DNA of 64,000 nt from Scalindua sp964437425 (GTDB lineage: Bacteria; Planctomycetota; Brocadiia; Brocadiales; Scalinduaceae): contig CAYTGO010000001.1 of assembly GCA_964437425.1 (NCBI GenBank), positions 192,573 through 256,572 on the forward strand. Direction: 5' to 3'. Of this stretch, positions 9,701 through 18,705 are shown piece by piece (the first letter of the stretch is position 1; the number at the start of each line of letters is the position of its first letter). The position numbers were made by a program, and so were the translations under genes. The notes beneath the pieces were generated by a model. It was not told the origin of the DNA. It searched no databases and saw only the letters and a list, made by a program, of their open reading frames with translations.

Positions 9701-10369
9701 TTATGGTGCATAATATTTTGGCAATATATCGTTTCCATACTCAATAGATGCTGACGAAGTTGCTCCACTGGAAATACTACCAATAATAGCCCCGGGAATA
9801 GCTCCAATGCCGAAGAAAATAGCGCCAATTCCAGCACCAACACCGGTTCCAGCCACTGTCCTACCGACAATTTTACCGGAACTTATATAGTTCTTAGCTA
9901 TAAGTATTTTATCTAACTCTTTAAAATTTACTGTTACAGATTGGTTACTATCTTCCGGAACAATCTCAATTTTTTCAGGATTTATAGCTATTATTTGAGC
10001 ATTAACTTCTTTGTCGTCATTATAGACAAGTTTATAGAACTCTTTCTTGCCCAATTCCAGTTTGATTATCTTGCTCTTTGTACAATCAATCATTCGCTGA
10101 AAGTAGTCTTCATTTTCAGGAATAGCTCCAATTTGATCTTCACTCTTACATAATAAGTAAACCTGTTTATATCCATGTTTATCGGTTAAGCCTAAACTGG
10201 AACGGATACCTACGTCATCTATCTTGAATAGTTCACTCTCTACTCCATCTCCTTTGTTATCAAATACATGAATATCTCTAATCTGGTTAGAAATATTCAT
10301 CTGTCCCAGGACGGGTTCAGCTTGCAACAATAAGAGGCAGAAAAACAAAGTGAAGATTTTGACAGACAT
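9701..10369 (-). CDS. Exported protein with C-terminal glycine-zipper segment
   Basis: A 222-residue protein of unknown function. I place the start at the ATG at 10369 because it is preceded by AGGGAG at a good distance and gives a clean signal peptide (MSVKIFTLFFCLLLLQAEPVLG); a longer frame begins at 10426 but adds 19 residues before the signal peptide. The middle is a beta-rich domain with a stretch about residue identity like the DUF-type 'KIEIVPEDSNQSVTV' that may bind metal or ligand, and the end, about residues 165-205, is a Gly/Ala-rich hydrophobic repeat (GAGIGAIFFGIGAIPGA) as in membrane-inserting glycine zippers. It stands alone, between two larger intergenic spaces. Confidence 0.6.
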   Translation of the reverse strand: MSVKIFTLFFCLLLLQAEPVLGQMNISNQIRDIHVFDNKGDGVESELFKIDDVGIRSSLGLTDKHGYKQVYLLCKSEDQIGAIPENEDYFQRMIDCTKSKIIKLELGKKEFYKLVYNDDKEVNAQIIAINPEKIEIVPEDSNQSVTVNFKELDKILIAKNYISSGKIVGRTVAGTGVGAGIGAIFFGIGAIPGAIIGSISSGATSSASIEYGNDILPKYYAP

Positions 10370-10855
10370 TAGGAACTCCCTGCTGATTAAGTGTTGAGGG
10401 TCACATTTTATTGATTTTCTAAACACTATAAGATTACGAAAAGATTACGAAATTTGATTTTGAGCTAACTCTTTTGCTTCTTGCATGATTGGGGTTCAGT
10501 ACAATTAATTTCCTATAATATATCGAATTTTATAGGATATTTGACCTATTACAAGCCCATTTTTATACTTATCTCTGTCAGTATAAAATCTATTGAGTAA
10601 TGAGCCCTTACTAGTGAATAAGCATTCCACATGAAGTTTCTGTGCATTTCAATTCAACTAGAGTAAATTCAGTTAAGAGTTGAAGGTCTCTCACGGCTTC
10701 TAACATAGCTTAAGTAAAACAAAACTCTTGAAACCAGACCGAAAAATTGATAGACTCCTACTCGTTAATTTTATGGGTTCTCGGTTAATTTCGAGATATT
10801 CCTATTGTAAATAAATTAGAGAACAGAGTACTTGATCACTCCATATAGCATTTCG
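10370..10855. other. Intergenic stretch upstream of the tRNA
   Basis: About 490 bases of AT-rich DNA between the exported-protein gene and the tRNA. I see no reading frame with a ribosome site and no strong hairpin. It must hold the promoter for the minus-strand gene and for the tRNA, but no hexamer pair stands out. Confidence 0.5.
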
Positions 10856-10929
10856 GGGCCCATAGCTCAGTTGGTTAGAGCAACGGACTCATAATCCGTG
10901 TGTCCTAGGTTCGAGTCCTAGTGGGCCCA
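10856..10929 (+). tRNA. tRNA with CAT anticodon (Met, or Ile2 after lysidine modification)
   Basis: A full cloverleaf of 74 bases can be drawn. Acceptor stem GGGCCCA pairs with TGGGCCC; D stem GCTC/GAGC; anticodon stem ACGGA/TCCGT with loop CTCATAA, anticodon CAT at 10890-10892; variable loop GTGTC; T stem CTAGG/CCTAG with loop TTCGAGT; discriminator A. No CCA is encoded. An unpaired first acceptor pair, as in initiator tRNA, is absent, so it is elongator Met or Ile2; sequence alone does not settle which. Confidence 0.95.
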
Positions 10930-11121
10930 TTTTATATAAGTCTTTTTACACGCCAAGCTTACTGATAGTTAATCCCAGCTATGCCATGTCTTTCTACTGC
11001 GAAATCGCTTGTCGGTATTTAAAGAGGGGATAGTTGAGAACAATACGACTATCAGAAAGTTAATTACAAGTTTATTTATGGTATTTAAAAATGGAAACCG
11101 GAAATAGGGAGGGTAAGTGCA

Positions 11122-11310
11122 TTGGATATATTGAATAATAGAAACAGGTTGTTAATGCTGATGTCTGCTGTTTTGATGGGCCTGGCCTTGACATTGGTAA
11201 TTTTTAATTTTACGGGCACTATGGAGTATTCAAAGCATAATGTAATTACTTTTTCAGTGCTATTTGTCGCAGCTGTATTCTTTTTTGTCAAGAACATGAG
11301 ACGACAATGA
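11122..11310 (+). CDS. Small two-helix membrane protein
   Basis: A 62-residue protein with two predicted membrane helices (about residues 9-28 and 38-55) and short basic ends. The start is TTG at 11122, chosen because GGGAGGG lies about eight bases upstream. Its stop overlaps the ATG of the next gene (11307), so it is probably translated together with the cyclophilin-like gene and glyS. No family is recognised. The strong ribosome site and the overlap make it likely real. Confidence 0.6.
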   Translation: MDILNNRNRLLMLMSAVLMGLALTLVIFNFTGTMEYSKHNVITFSVLFVAAVFFFVKNMRRQ

Positions 11311-11681
11311 AACAGATTAAAATTATTGCAGGTGATGTTTCTGCTGTGGCAGAACTTTCAGACGGTAAAACGTCTGATGCGATCTGGGACTCCTTACCTA
11401 TTGAAAATACTGTGAATACATGGGGAGATGAAATTTATTTTACGATTCCCGTTACATCGGCTTTGGATGAGACTGCAAAAGAAGTAGTTGAAAAAGGAGA
11501 TTTGGGTTACTGGCCAACGGGAAAGGCCTTCTGCATATTCTTTGGTCCGACACCAGCCAGTCAGGGTGATGAGATACGTCCTGCCAGTGCCGTTAACATA
11601 GTTGGTAGGGTAGAGGGGAATACAGATGTATTTAAGGGAGTACGGGATGGCGAAAATATTACGTTGGAGAGAGTAGAATAA
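11307..11681 (+). CDS. Cyclophilin-like fold protein (TM1367/DUF369 family)
   Basis: A 124-residue protein matching the cyclophilin-like TM1367 family from start to end: it opens with a beta-strand pair and AELSDGKTSDAIWDSLPIE, continues with WGDEIYFTIPV, and has the conserved DLGYWPTGKAFCIFFGPTP block. The fold resembles a compact cyclophilin, but peptidyl-prolyl isomerase activity has not been shown for this family, so no enzymatic role is claimed. It overlaps the small membrane protein by four bases and ends one base before glyS. Confidence 0.85.
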   Translation: MKQIKIIAGDVSAVAELSDGKTSDAIWDSLPIENTVNTWGDEIYFTIPVTSALDETAKEVVEKGDLGYWPTGKAFCIFFGPTPASQGDEIRPASAVNIVGRVEGNTDVFKGVRDGENITLERVE

Positions 11682-11682
11682 A

Positions 11683-13776
11683 ATGTCAAATTTTTTATTA
11701 GAAATAGGGGCTGAAGAGATACCGGCGGGTTATATAGCTCCTGCTCTCAGGCAAATGGAAGAGTTGTTTGCAGAGCAGGTGAAAAAAACCCGTCTGAGTT
11801 TTGACAGTATACATACAACCGGTACGCCGAGACGTCTGGTTCTATTTGTCAGCGGATTACCGCAAAATCAGGAAGACATTGTACAGGAGATAAAAGGCCC
11901 TTCTGCAAAAGTCGCCTTTGATGAGAGGGGTGCACCATCGAAAGCAGCTGTTGGCTTTGCCAGCTCACAGGGAGTTAAAGCTGAAGATATGATTGTAAAG
12001 GATACTTCCAAGGGGAAATATTGTTTTGCTGTAAAAGAGGTAGAAGGAAAGAAAATATTTGACCTTCTGCCTGGAATGTTAACATCTGTTATAACGTCTA
12101 TCAATTTCCCGAAATCAATGAGATGGAAATCTGACAAATTATATTTTGCGCGCCCGATACGTTCGATAATGGCGATCTTCGATAAGGATATTGTCAACAT
12201 GGAACTAAATGGCTTAAAAGCTGGCCGTAGTACAAGAGGTCATCAGTTTCTGTCTGACAATTCGATAGATATTCTTGATGCTGATTATGAAATTTATAAA
12301 GAGAGATTAAAAAGTGAAAACGTAATAGTAGAGATAGACGAAAGACGGGAGATTATCAGAAAAGAGATAAACTCTCTCCTTTCCGTTTACGATACTACCC
12401 TGGAAGACGAAGAGCTGCTTGAAGAGGTGACAAACCTTGTAGAGTTTCCGGGTGCCGTGAAGTGTAGCTTTGATGAGGCGTTTCTGGCAATTCCATCAGA
12501 AGTTGTCGTAACTTCGATGAAGGATCATCAGCGATATTTTCCTGTTAAGGATAAAGACGGTAAGTTGTTACCTGAATTTATTGTAATCACTGACAGGGAT
12601 TCCGGTGATGGAGAGATTATCAGGAAGGGGAATGAGCGTGTTTTGCGGGCAAGACTGGCTGATGCAAATTTTTTCTGGGATGAGGATAAGAAGATAACTC
12701 TTCATGACAGGCTCAAGGATCTGGAAGGAGTTGTATTTCATGAAGATATGGGGAGTTATATGGATAGGGGAAAAAGAATTGGCGATTTGGCATGTTTTAT
12801 TGCCGAAATGCTGGATTTTTCTCCCGACAGGTTGGAACTGGTTAAACGCGCTTCCAGCCTATGCAAAACGGACCTTTTGACAGAGATGGTTGGGGAGTTT
12901 CCCAAGTTACAGGGAATTATGGGTCGTGAATATGCCTTGGTTCAAGGTGAGGATGAAGAGGTGGCAAGGTCAATAGCAGAACACTACTTACCGAGATATG
13001 CTGATGATGTGCTGCCGGAGACCGAAATAGGCACCGTACTCAGCCTGGCAGATAAGTTTGATATTATCGCAGGTTGCTTCGCGGCGGGTTTGATTCCTAC
13101 TGGTTCTCAAGATCCTTATGGGCTTAGAAGACAATCGCAGGGGATAATTCGTATTCTTGAAACTAAAGATCTTCATATATCTTTAAAGACGGTTTTTGAG
13201 AAATCATTGTCTTGCCTGGCCAACGTTTGTCCTGATGGTGATAGTAGTAAGGTTTATGGGCAGATAATAGATTTCTTTAAGGACAGAATATATAACATTT
13301 ATACTGAGAAGGGTTATCGTTACGACATTGTAGAGTCAGTAATGAAATCCGGTTTTGACAATATATCAGATCTTCTTTGTAGATTAGAGGTAATAACCAA
13401 TATCTCCAAGACTACGATCTGGCAGAATCTTGTAGCTGTAGTAGAGAGAACGTTCAATATCGGGAAAAATTGTACAATCCACGGTGATGTGAATGAAGAT
13501 TTATTAGAGGAGGAAGAAGAACGGAAATTGTGGGCTGTATATGATAAAGAAAAAGAGAACCTGCTTAAATATGTGAAGCCAAGAAAATATGAAGAGTTGT
13601 CTCTTGCATATAGTGAAGTATTTGCAAAACCGGTTCATGATTTCTTTGAAAAGGTCTTTGTGAATGTAGAGGACGAACAGATAAAGAATAACAGACTTTT
13701 GTTAGTCAAAAAGGTGAACGAACTCTATGTCGAAAACATTGCAAACCTCGCATTTATCGTTGAACATGATAGATGA
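11683..13776 (+). CDS. glyS: Glycine-tRNA ligase, beta subunit
   Basis: A 697-residue protein, the normal size of bacterial GlyS. It opens with LLEIGAEEIPAGYIAPAL, has KSMRWKSDKLYFARPIRSI near residue 145 and the family stretch ADKFDIIAGCFAAGLIPTGSQDPYGLRR region around residues 450-480, and ends in the DALR-type anticodon-binding domain. GlyS works only as an alpha2-beta2 complex with GlyQ; no glyQ is present in the window, so the alpha subunit must be encoded elsewhere. The last eleven bases overlap the start of xerD, which suggests coupled translation. Confidence 0.95.
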   Translation: MSNFLLEIGAEEIPAGYIAPALRQMEELFAEQVKKTRLSFDSIHTTGTPRRLVLFVSGLPQNQEDIVQEIKGPSAKVAFDERGAPSKAAVGFASSQGVKAEDMIVKDTSKGKYCFAVKEVEGKKIFDLLPGMLTSVITSINFPKSMRWKSDKLYFARPIRSIMAIFDKDIVNMELNGLKAGRSTRGHQFLSDNSIDILDADYEIYKERLKSENVIVEIDERREIIRKEINSLLSVYDTTLEDEELLEEVTNLVEFPGAVKCSFDEAFLAIPSEVVVTSMKDHQRYFPVKDKDGKLLPEFIVITDRDSGDGEIIRKGNERVLRARLADANFFWDEDKKITLHDRLKDLEGVVFHEDMGSYMDRGKRIGDLACFIAEMLDFSPDRLELVKRASSLCKTDLLTEMVGEFPKLQGIMGREYALVQGEDEEVARSIAEHYLPRYADDVLPETEIGTVLSLADKFDIIAGCFAAGLIPTGSQDPYGLRRQSQGIIRILETKDLHISLKTVFEKSLSCLANVCPDGDSSKVYGQIIDFFKDRIYNIYTEKGYRYDIVESVMKSGFDNISDLLCRLEVITNISKTTIWQNLVAVVERTFNIGKNCTIHGDVNEDLLEEEEERKLWAVYDKEKENLLKYVKPRKYEELSLAYSEVFAKPVHDFFEKVFVNVEDEQIKNNRLLLVKKVNELYVENIANLAFIVEHDR

Positions 13777-14662
13777 AACACTCGTAGAATCATTTCTGAA
13801 CTACCTCATCGTCGAATGCGGCCTTTCCGATAATACCATAAAGGGATATAAGGGAGATTTGCGCAATTTTTCAAATTATCTGCATGGTACAGGTATTAAT
13901 CGTTTTCAGGATTTACGTCCGAAGATGATAGTAGGTTTTATAGAAAGTGAAAAACAGAGAGAACTTTCCGAGAATTCAATATCCAGATGTCTCGTTACAG
14001 TAAAAATGCTCTATAAATACATGGTAATGGAAGGAAAAATTTCTGTGAATCCTATGTCATCTGTTAACACGCTTAAACTCCAGAAACATTTACCGGAAGT
14101 GCTTCATTATAACGCAATAGAGGAGATGCTACGGGCACCGGACTGTAATAATAAGCTCGGGATACGAGATAAGGCCATGTTAGAGCTTATGTATGCAACT
14201 GGGGCAAGGGTCTCTGAGGTTGCGTCTATTAAAGTAAGCTGGATAAACTTTGATTATGGTTTTATCAGATGCCAGGGAAAAGGCTCTAAACAGCGTATTG
14301 TACCGATGGGCTCAGAAGCAGCTAAAGCGATTAAAAGATACTTACAGGAGGTTCGCCCTCTGCTCCTGAAGATAGAAGACGATGAGCCTTTACTGTTTTT
14401 GTCCAGAACAGGTAAAAAGTTAAGGCGTGAGAACATATGGAGCCTGGTGAAGAAATATGCTATGAAGGCAGGGATTAGGTCTAACATATCTCCCCATACA
14501 TTGAGGCATTCATTTGCAACACACCTGCTGGAAGGGGGTGCGGATTTGCGTTCAGTTCAAGAGATGCTCGGGCATTCCAATATTTCTACCACACAGGTTT
14601 ACACACACGTAGACAGAAAATATCTTAAAGCTACACATCAGAAGTTTCATCCTAGAGCATGA
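13766..14662 (+). CDS. xerD: Tyrosine recombinase XerD-like
   Basis: Site-specific recombinase of the XerC/XerD type, which resolves chromosome dimers at dif. With the start at ATG 13766 the protein is 298 residues and the six catalytic residues fall at Arg148, Lys172, His244, Arg247, His270 and Tyr279, the same numbers as E. coli XerD. This argues against the longer frame that begins at 13727. Motifs: YATGARVSE, QGKGSKQR, HTLRHSFATHLLEGG and MLGHSNISTTQVYTHV. It overlaps glyS by eleven bases. A second Xer protein is not in the window. No integrase-like cargo or att site adjoins, so a housekeeping role is most likely. Confidence 0.92.
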   Translation: MIDETLVESFLNYLIVECGLSDNTIKGYKGDLRNFSNYLHGTGINRFQDLRPKMIVGFIESEKQRELSENSISRCLVTVKMLYKYMVMEGKISVNPMSSVNTLKLQKHLPEVLHYNAIEEMLRAPDCNNKLGIRDKAMLELMYATGARVSEVASIKVSWINFDYGFIRCQGKGSKQRIVPMGSEAAKAIKRYLQEVRPLLLKIEDDEPLLFLSRTGKKLRRENIWSLVKKYAMKAGIRSNISPHTLRHSFATHLLEGGADLRSVQEMLGHSNISTTQVYTHVDRKYLKATHQKFHPRA

Positions 14663-14686
14663 TTACATTTGTTGATACCTGCGCCT

Positions 14687-16255
14687 TTATTCTTCCTTGA
14701 TAATATCTATCACTTGTTTCTTCCTCTGTTTCATTATCTCTTTTGTATTTCCTTCCAGATTCAATCTGAGTAATGGTTCGGTATTAGATTTCCTTACATT
14801 AAACCACCAATCTTCATACTCAATAGTAACTCCGTCCAGATAATCAATCTTGCCGTCTTTAAAGTGTTCGGCAATCTGTTCAATCTTTTTATCCTTGTCA
14901 GCAACCTTAAAATTTATTTCACCGGTTGAGCAATATTTACTTAGAGGTGCAACAAGTTTAGACATTGGTACATTTTTACTGCTTAGGATATTCAGTACCT
15001 CTATCAGTGCAATCATTGCAGAGTCTGCAAAGTAGTTTTCTCTGAAATAGTAGTGTCCGGATAGTTCGCCCCCGAAAATGGCATTCTTTTCCTTCATAGT
15101 CGCTTTTATGTGAGAGTGTCCGACTCTTTCCCGGTAAGGATTGCCACCGGCCTTTTTGATCTCTTCAGGCAATATCCGGCTGGATCTCAAGTCGTATAAA
15201 ATTGTGGCTCCTTTTTCCTTCTGCAGATACTCTCTTGCTATGATAGCCGTAATTATGTCACATCCTATTTCACGGCCGTTTTCGTCCACGAATACACATC
15301 TATCAGCATCACCGTCAAATGCGACACCAAGATGGCTTTCGGTTTTGAGTACTTTATCCTGTAGATCTCGTAAATTTTTACTCTCTAAAGGGTTAGGTTC
15401 GTGATTTGGAAAGTTTCCGTCAGGCTCGAAGAATAGTGGTTCGATTTTGCAGGGAAGGTCTTCGAAGATTATAGGTATCATCGTTCCCGCCATCCCGTTT
15501 CCCGCATCGATTACTATTTTTAGAGGACTTAGGTTGGCAGCAAAACCAAGAACGTGTTTTTTGTAGCCCTTACTTATACTTTTCTTAATAATTCTGCCGC
15601 GTTGTTCAGATTCGGGTAGGTCGGCTTCTCGTGCTATCTCTGATATTGTCGATAAACCGGTGTCAAAGCTGATTGGCGCAGCTTGTTCGTGGCATAACTT
15701 GAATCCATTATAATTTGACGGATTATGTGATGCAGTGACCATAATACCCGCATCGTAGCTATAATTACCTACGGCAAAATATACAGCATCTGTAGATACC
15801 TCTCCGATATCAATGACATTTGCTCCTGCTTTGGTAATGCCTTTCATTAAGGCATCTGTTAGAGAGTTAGAAGAAGATCTGATGTCTCTTGCGACCACGA
15901 TGTTCTTAACATCTTTTATACTCTTTAAAAAAAGGACAGTTGCCATTCCTATCTTTTCGGAAGTGTATTCGTTTAATTGTTCCGGATATACACCTCGTAT
16001 GTCATAGCTTTTAAATATTTGTTGGTTAATTGCCTTGTCCTGATTTGTAGACAATTGCAAAATCTTCCTTGTGCCGGTTTCCATAGGGGTATATTCTGTT
16101 TCTTCTTCTGTTGGTGTGCCAATAGCATCGTCCCTATGGTGACAAACAGGACATTTTGGGTAAAGTACCCTCTGCCTGCCTTTGCAGACGGATACGCTGA
16201 TCTCATAACCATCTCCAGGGCATTGACGTTTTCTCTTTACAAGATATTTTGCCAT
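14687..16255 (-). CDS. Phosphomannomutase/phosphoglucomutase with N-terminal zinc-ribbon-like extension
   Basis: A 522-residue alpha-D-phosphohexomutase. Visible sites: the phosphoserine loop TASHNPSNYNG, the Mg2+ loop DGDADRC, the sugar loop GGELSGHYYF and the C-terminal phosphate site RKSNTEPLLRLN. The start is placed at ATG 16255; the frame extends to 16369 but the added part is a hydrophobic run without a start signal. From this start the first 45 residues hold Cys12, Cys24, Cys35 and Cys38 (CPGDG...CPVC), like a small zinc ribbon, followed by an acidic linker before the catalytic domain begins near residue 80 with FKSYDIRGVYPEQLNE. Supplies mannose-1-P or glucose-1-P, useful to the glycan genes. 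Confidence 0.9.
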   Translation of the reverse strand: MAKYLVKRKRQCPGDGYEISVSVCKGRQRVLYPKCPVCHHRDDAIGTPTEEETEYTPMETGTRKILQLSTNQDKAINQQIFKSYDIRGVYPEQLNEYTSEKIGMATVLFLKSIKDVKNIVVARDIRSSSNSLTDALMKGITKAGANVIDIGEVSTDAVYFAVGNYSYDAGIMVTASHNPSNYNGFKLCHEQAAPISFDTGLSTISEIAREADLPESEQRGRIIKKSISKGYKKHVLGFAANLSPLKIVIDAGNGMAGTMIPIIFEDLPCKIEPLFFEPDGNFPNHEPNPLESKNLRDLQDKVLKTESHLGVAFDGDADRCVFVDENGREIGCDIITAIIAREYLQKEKGATILYDLRSSRILPEEIKKAGGNPYRERVGHSHIKATMKEKNAIFGGELSGHYYFRENYFADSAMIALIEVLNILSSKNVPMSKLVAPLSKYCSTGEINFKVADKDKKIEQIAEHFKDGKIDYLDGVTIEYEDWWFNVRKSNTEPLLRLNLEGNTKEIMKQRKKQVIDIIKEE

Positions 16256-16372
16256 AACTTTGTACGAAATTTTTGCAGTGGAAAATAATAATTTGATGAT
16301 AATGGTAAAGAAACTGTTCAAGTATGTAAAGTAAAAACGAGTAACAAAATGATTATTTGTGTGCGACAAAGG

Positions 16373-16381
16373 TTTTCCACA
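16373..16381 (+). promoter_or_regulatory. DnaA-box-like 9-mer
   Basis: TTTTCCACA, one mismatch from TTATCCACA, 660 bases upstream of dnaA. Confidence 0.4.
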
Positions 16382-16601
16382 ATAGACAATATTTGGATGT
16401 GTCAGTAGGATTATTAATACAGAAAAATACTGTTGTTTTTTAGATCAACTTATGACTGCTTTTCGCATAAAATCGTTATAGGATTTTTAGTCAGAATTGC
16501 AAATATCTTCACTCTAGAGTCGAATTACCAATTTGTATATTATTTTTTAATTACTCGAATAGTCTAGATGTAGAATCAATGCATTTATTTAGATACACAA
16601 G

Positions 16602-16610
16602 TTATCCACA
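16602..16610 (+). promoter_or_regulatory. DnaA box (consensus)
   Basis: TTATCCACA, an exact match to the consensus DnaA box, two bases before a second box. Confidence 0.7.
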
Positions 16611-16612
16611 AG

Positions 16613-16621
16613 TTGTCCACA
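16613..16621 (+). promoter_or_regulatory. DnaA box (one mismatch)
   Basis: TTGTCCACA, eleven bases after the consensus box and in the same orientation, i.e. one helical turn apart and on the same face of the DNA. Confidence 0.6.
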
Positions 16622-16735
16622 AGCTGAAAATAGGAAAATTATAAGGTAAAACACTGATAGGCATGGAGGGTTGTTTGTATAAGTGTTGTTATGGCAATAT
16701 GTTGGCGTGTTTAAACATATTGTGTTCAAAATTTG

Positions 16736-16830
16736 TTAAAAAGAGAAATTTTTTCTTATGCATAATTTTTTTTCATAGAAAAAAAAATGAAAAAAAATAA
16801 GAATATATTTTTTTGTCTTTTAAACCTCAA
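16736..16830. other. A/T-only tract, candidate DNA unwinding element
   Basis: Nearly all A and T, with runs of eight or more A or T, lying 115 bases after the paired DnaA boxes and 200 bases before dnaA. Composition seen directly; role inferred. Confidence 0.5.
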
Positions 16831-17034
16831 TCTTATTGCTATCAATAGTCTTACGGACTTCAAAATTATGTGCCAAAAAAAATAAAAAAAACATTATCTT
16901 TTTAAGTTTGACACAAAGCTTCGTTTTGATAATATTCCGTCTCATTAAAGCACCAAGAAAATTAGAAAATCTATTTTTTAATTTGTCGTTTTTTCATTTG
17001 AAATCTGTACCGTTCCATCATTACCCACTTTCTT

Positions 17035-18390
17035 ATGAACCGTTCTACAACAAAAAAGTCTACTGATATTTGGGAAGATGCACTTGGTGCTATCGAGGCA
17101 AAGATTGGTATACGACAATTTAATTTGTGGTTCAAAAATACCCACCTGATTTCCTTCGATAATGAATCTTTAAGCATAGGAGTACCAAATCAATTTGTCC
17201 AGGCAAAGATTCGTGAAAGCTACGAACCACTGATCAAAGGTTTGATTAAAGATGTAACCAAAATTAATCCTTCGATAAACCTTTTAGTAGAAACTAATGG
17301 CCATTCTCAAAATAGTAGCAAAGCAGTTGCTGGTAATATTAGATTTGAGAAACCATTATGTAAAGACAATGATTTCATAAGCAACAGGAAGTTGTTGTTA
17401 GAAAACTATGTTGTTGGTGGTTGTAACAGGTTAGCTTATGCTACCGCACTTGAGATTTCAAAACCTGGACCTGTAGCATTTAATACACTGTTTATACATG
17501 GGTCAATTGGAGTCGGCAAGACCCATCTCCTTCAGGGTATTTGGAACCGATTGAAATCAGAATCAAGCTCCGTAAGTGCCGTTTATATGCCTGCTGAAAA
17601 TTGGACAAATGAATTTGTTTATGCTCTTAAGGGAAGCAGACTTGAATCATTCAGAAAAAAATACCGGAGTGTAGATATATTTCTTGTCGATGACGTCCAT
17701 TTTCTTGCCAATAAAAATGGAGTTCAGGAAGAATTTCTTCACACCTTTAATACATTGCATAGTTTGTCCAAGAGAATTGTCTTTGCCAGTGACGCGCATC
17801 CAAGATTTATGAATCAGCTTAAAGAGAGCCTTGTCAGCAGGTTTATGTCTGGTATGATCGCAAAAATTGAACCACCTGGCTTCAATACATCTATGCAGAT
17901 CTTACGGTCTAAGACTGAAGATTCTCAAAAGAAGATTCCTGATAACGTTCTTGAATTTATTTCTGAGAAATTCAATGATAGCGTAAGATCAATGGAAAGC
18001 GCAGTAACCACAGTGATGGCCTATGCAAACATGAGCAAAGTAAAGATTGATTTGAAATTAGCGAATGAAACCCTCAGTGAATTGTACAATAACAAAAAGA
18101 GTATTACTTTAAAGGATATAGAGGGAGTAGTAATCAGTCATTATAATGTGTCTCGCAGCGATATCCATTCCGGTAACAAATCAAAGAATATTGCTCTTAC
18201 CCGTCAAATATGTATGTATCTTGCAAAAATACTTACAGAATCCTCGTATCAGGAGATAGGTAAATACTTTGGGAACAAAAGACATACGACAGTTATCTTT
18301 GCCATCAAGAAGATAAAGGAAAAAAGTAAGAGTAGTGCAGAATTCCAATCACACATAGATAATCTGATTAGAATGGCAAAGAAGCAATAG
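17035..18390 (+). CDS. dnaA: Chromosomal replication initiator protein DnaA
   Basis: A 451-residue AAA+ protein that binds DnaA boxes and melts oriC. Domain I is at residues 10-75 (WEDALGAIEAKIGIRQFNLWF), followed by a short linker. Walker A is GSIGVGKT at 156-163, Walker B FLVDDVHF at 216-223, and the Box VII arginine is in SRF at 268-270. Domain IV near the C-terminus has the box-binding signature SSYQEIGKYFGNKRHTTV. The AAA+ core is preceded by NYVVGGCNRLAYATALEIS, a normal variant of the usual 'FVVGxSNRLAHAAALAVA'. The gene stands between a candidate oriC and ugd, not next to dnaN or gyrB. Confidence 0.96.
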   Translation: MNRSTTKKSTDIWEDALGAIEAKIGIRQFNLWFKNTHLISFDNESLSIGVPNQFVQAKIRESYEPLIKGLIKDVTKINPSINLLVETNGHSQNSSKAVAGNIRFEKPLCKDNDFISNRKLLLENYVVGGCNRLAYATALEISKPGPVAFNTLFIHGSIGVGKTHLLQGIWNRLKSESSSVSAVYMPAENWTNEFVYALKGSRLESFRKKYRSVDIFLVDDVHFLANKNGVQEEFLHTFNTLHSLSKRIVFASDAHPRFMNQLKESLVSRFMSGMIAKIEPPGFNTSMQILRSKTEDSQKKIPDNVLEFISEKFNDSVRSMESAVTTVMAYANMSKVKIDLKLANETLSELYNNKKSITLKDIEGVVISHYNVSRSDIHSGNKSKNIALTRQICMYLAKILTESSYQEIGKYFGNKRHTTVIFAIKKIKEKSKSSAEFQSHIDNLIRMAKKQ

Positions 18391-18705
18391 TTTTTTTGTA
18401 AACCTTCGTTTCTCCTCACTTTTCGCCAACATACATTATCTAAGAGCAACCATTGGCCTGTTAAGACGAAGAAGCTTTCCCGGATCAAGATTTACAGGTG
18501 TACATCTCTCTTTCTCTTTTTACAACACTTCAATACTTTCTGAAATTTATAAGTTGACATTAAATATGCATAATTGTACCATCTCTAACTCTTGCTTGTG
18601 GATATGTTTACACGCATGCGTACTGCCGGGAATTTTATATCTCAATGTATCTCGCTTGTGATTTTGAGAATGTAATTATTAAAATTAAAGGGACAAATAA
18701 TAGCT
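18391..18705. other. Intergenic stretch between dnaA and ugd with one reverse DnaA-box-like site
   Basis: 315 bases with no gene. TGTGGATAT at 18598-18606 is the reverse complement of ATATCCACA, one mismatch from a DnaA box. Otherwise AT-rich without clear hairpins; it must hold the ugd promoter and any dnaA terminator. Confidence 0.45.

Larger units (their letters stand above)
16256..17034. other. Candidate chromosomal origin region (oriC) upstream of dnaA
   Basis: About 780 bases without a convincing gene, directly upstream of dnaA. It contains three DnaA-box-like 9-mers on the plus strand: TTTTCCACA at 16373, TTATCCACA at 16602 (the E. coli consensus) and TTGTCCACA at 16613. From about 16730 to 16830 it is nearly pure A/T with long A and T runs, a good unwinding element. 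Boxes next to an A/T tract beside dnaA is the usual bacterial origin layout. Inference from motif and position only. Confidence 0.6.

Noticed and set aside
13727..13765. Longer N-terminus for xerD
   Set aside because: Starting at 13766 puts all six catalytic residues on E. coli XerD numbers and gives the usual 298 residues.
16836..17066. 76-residue frame overlapping the origin region and the dnaA start
   Set aside because: Low-complexity Phe/Lys/Ser-rich product of an A/T tract, no ribosome site, overlaps dnaA.
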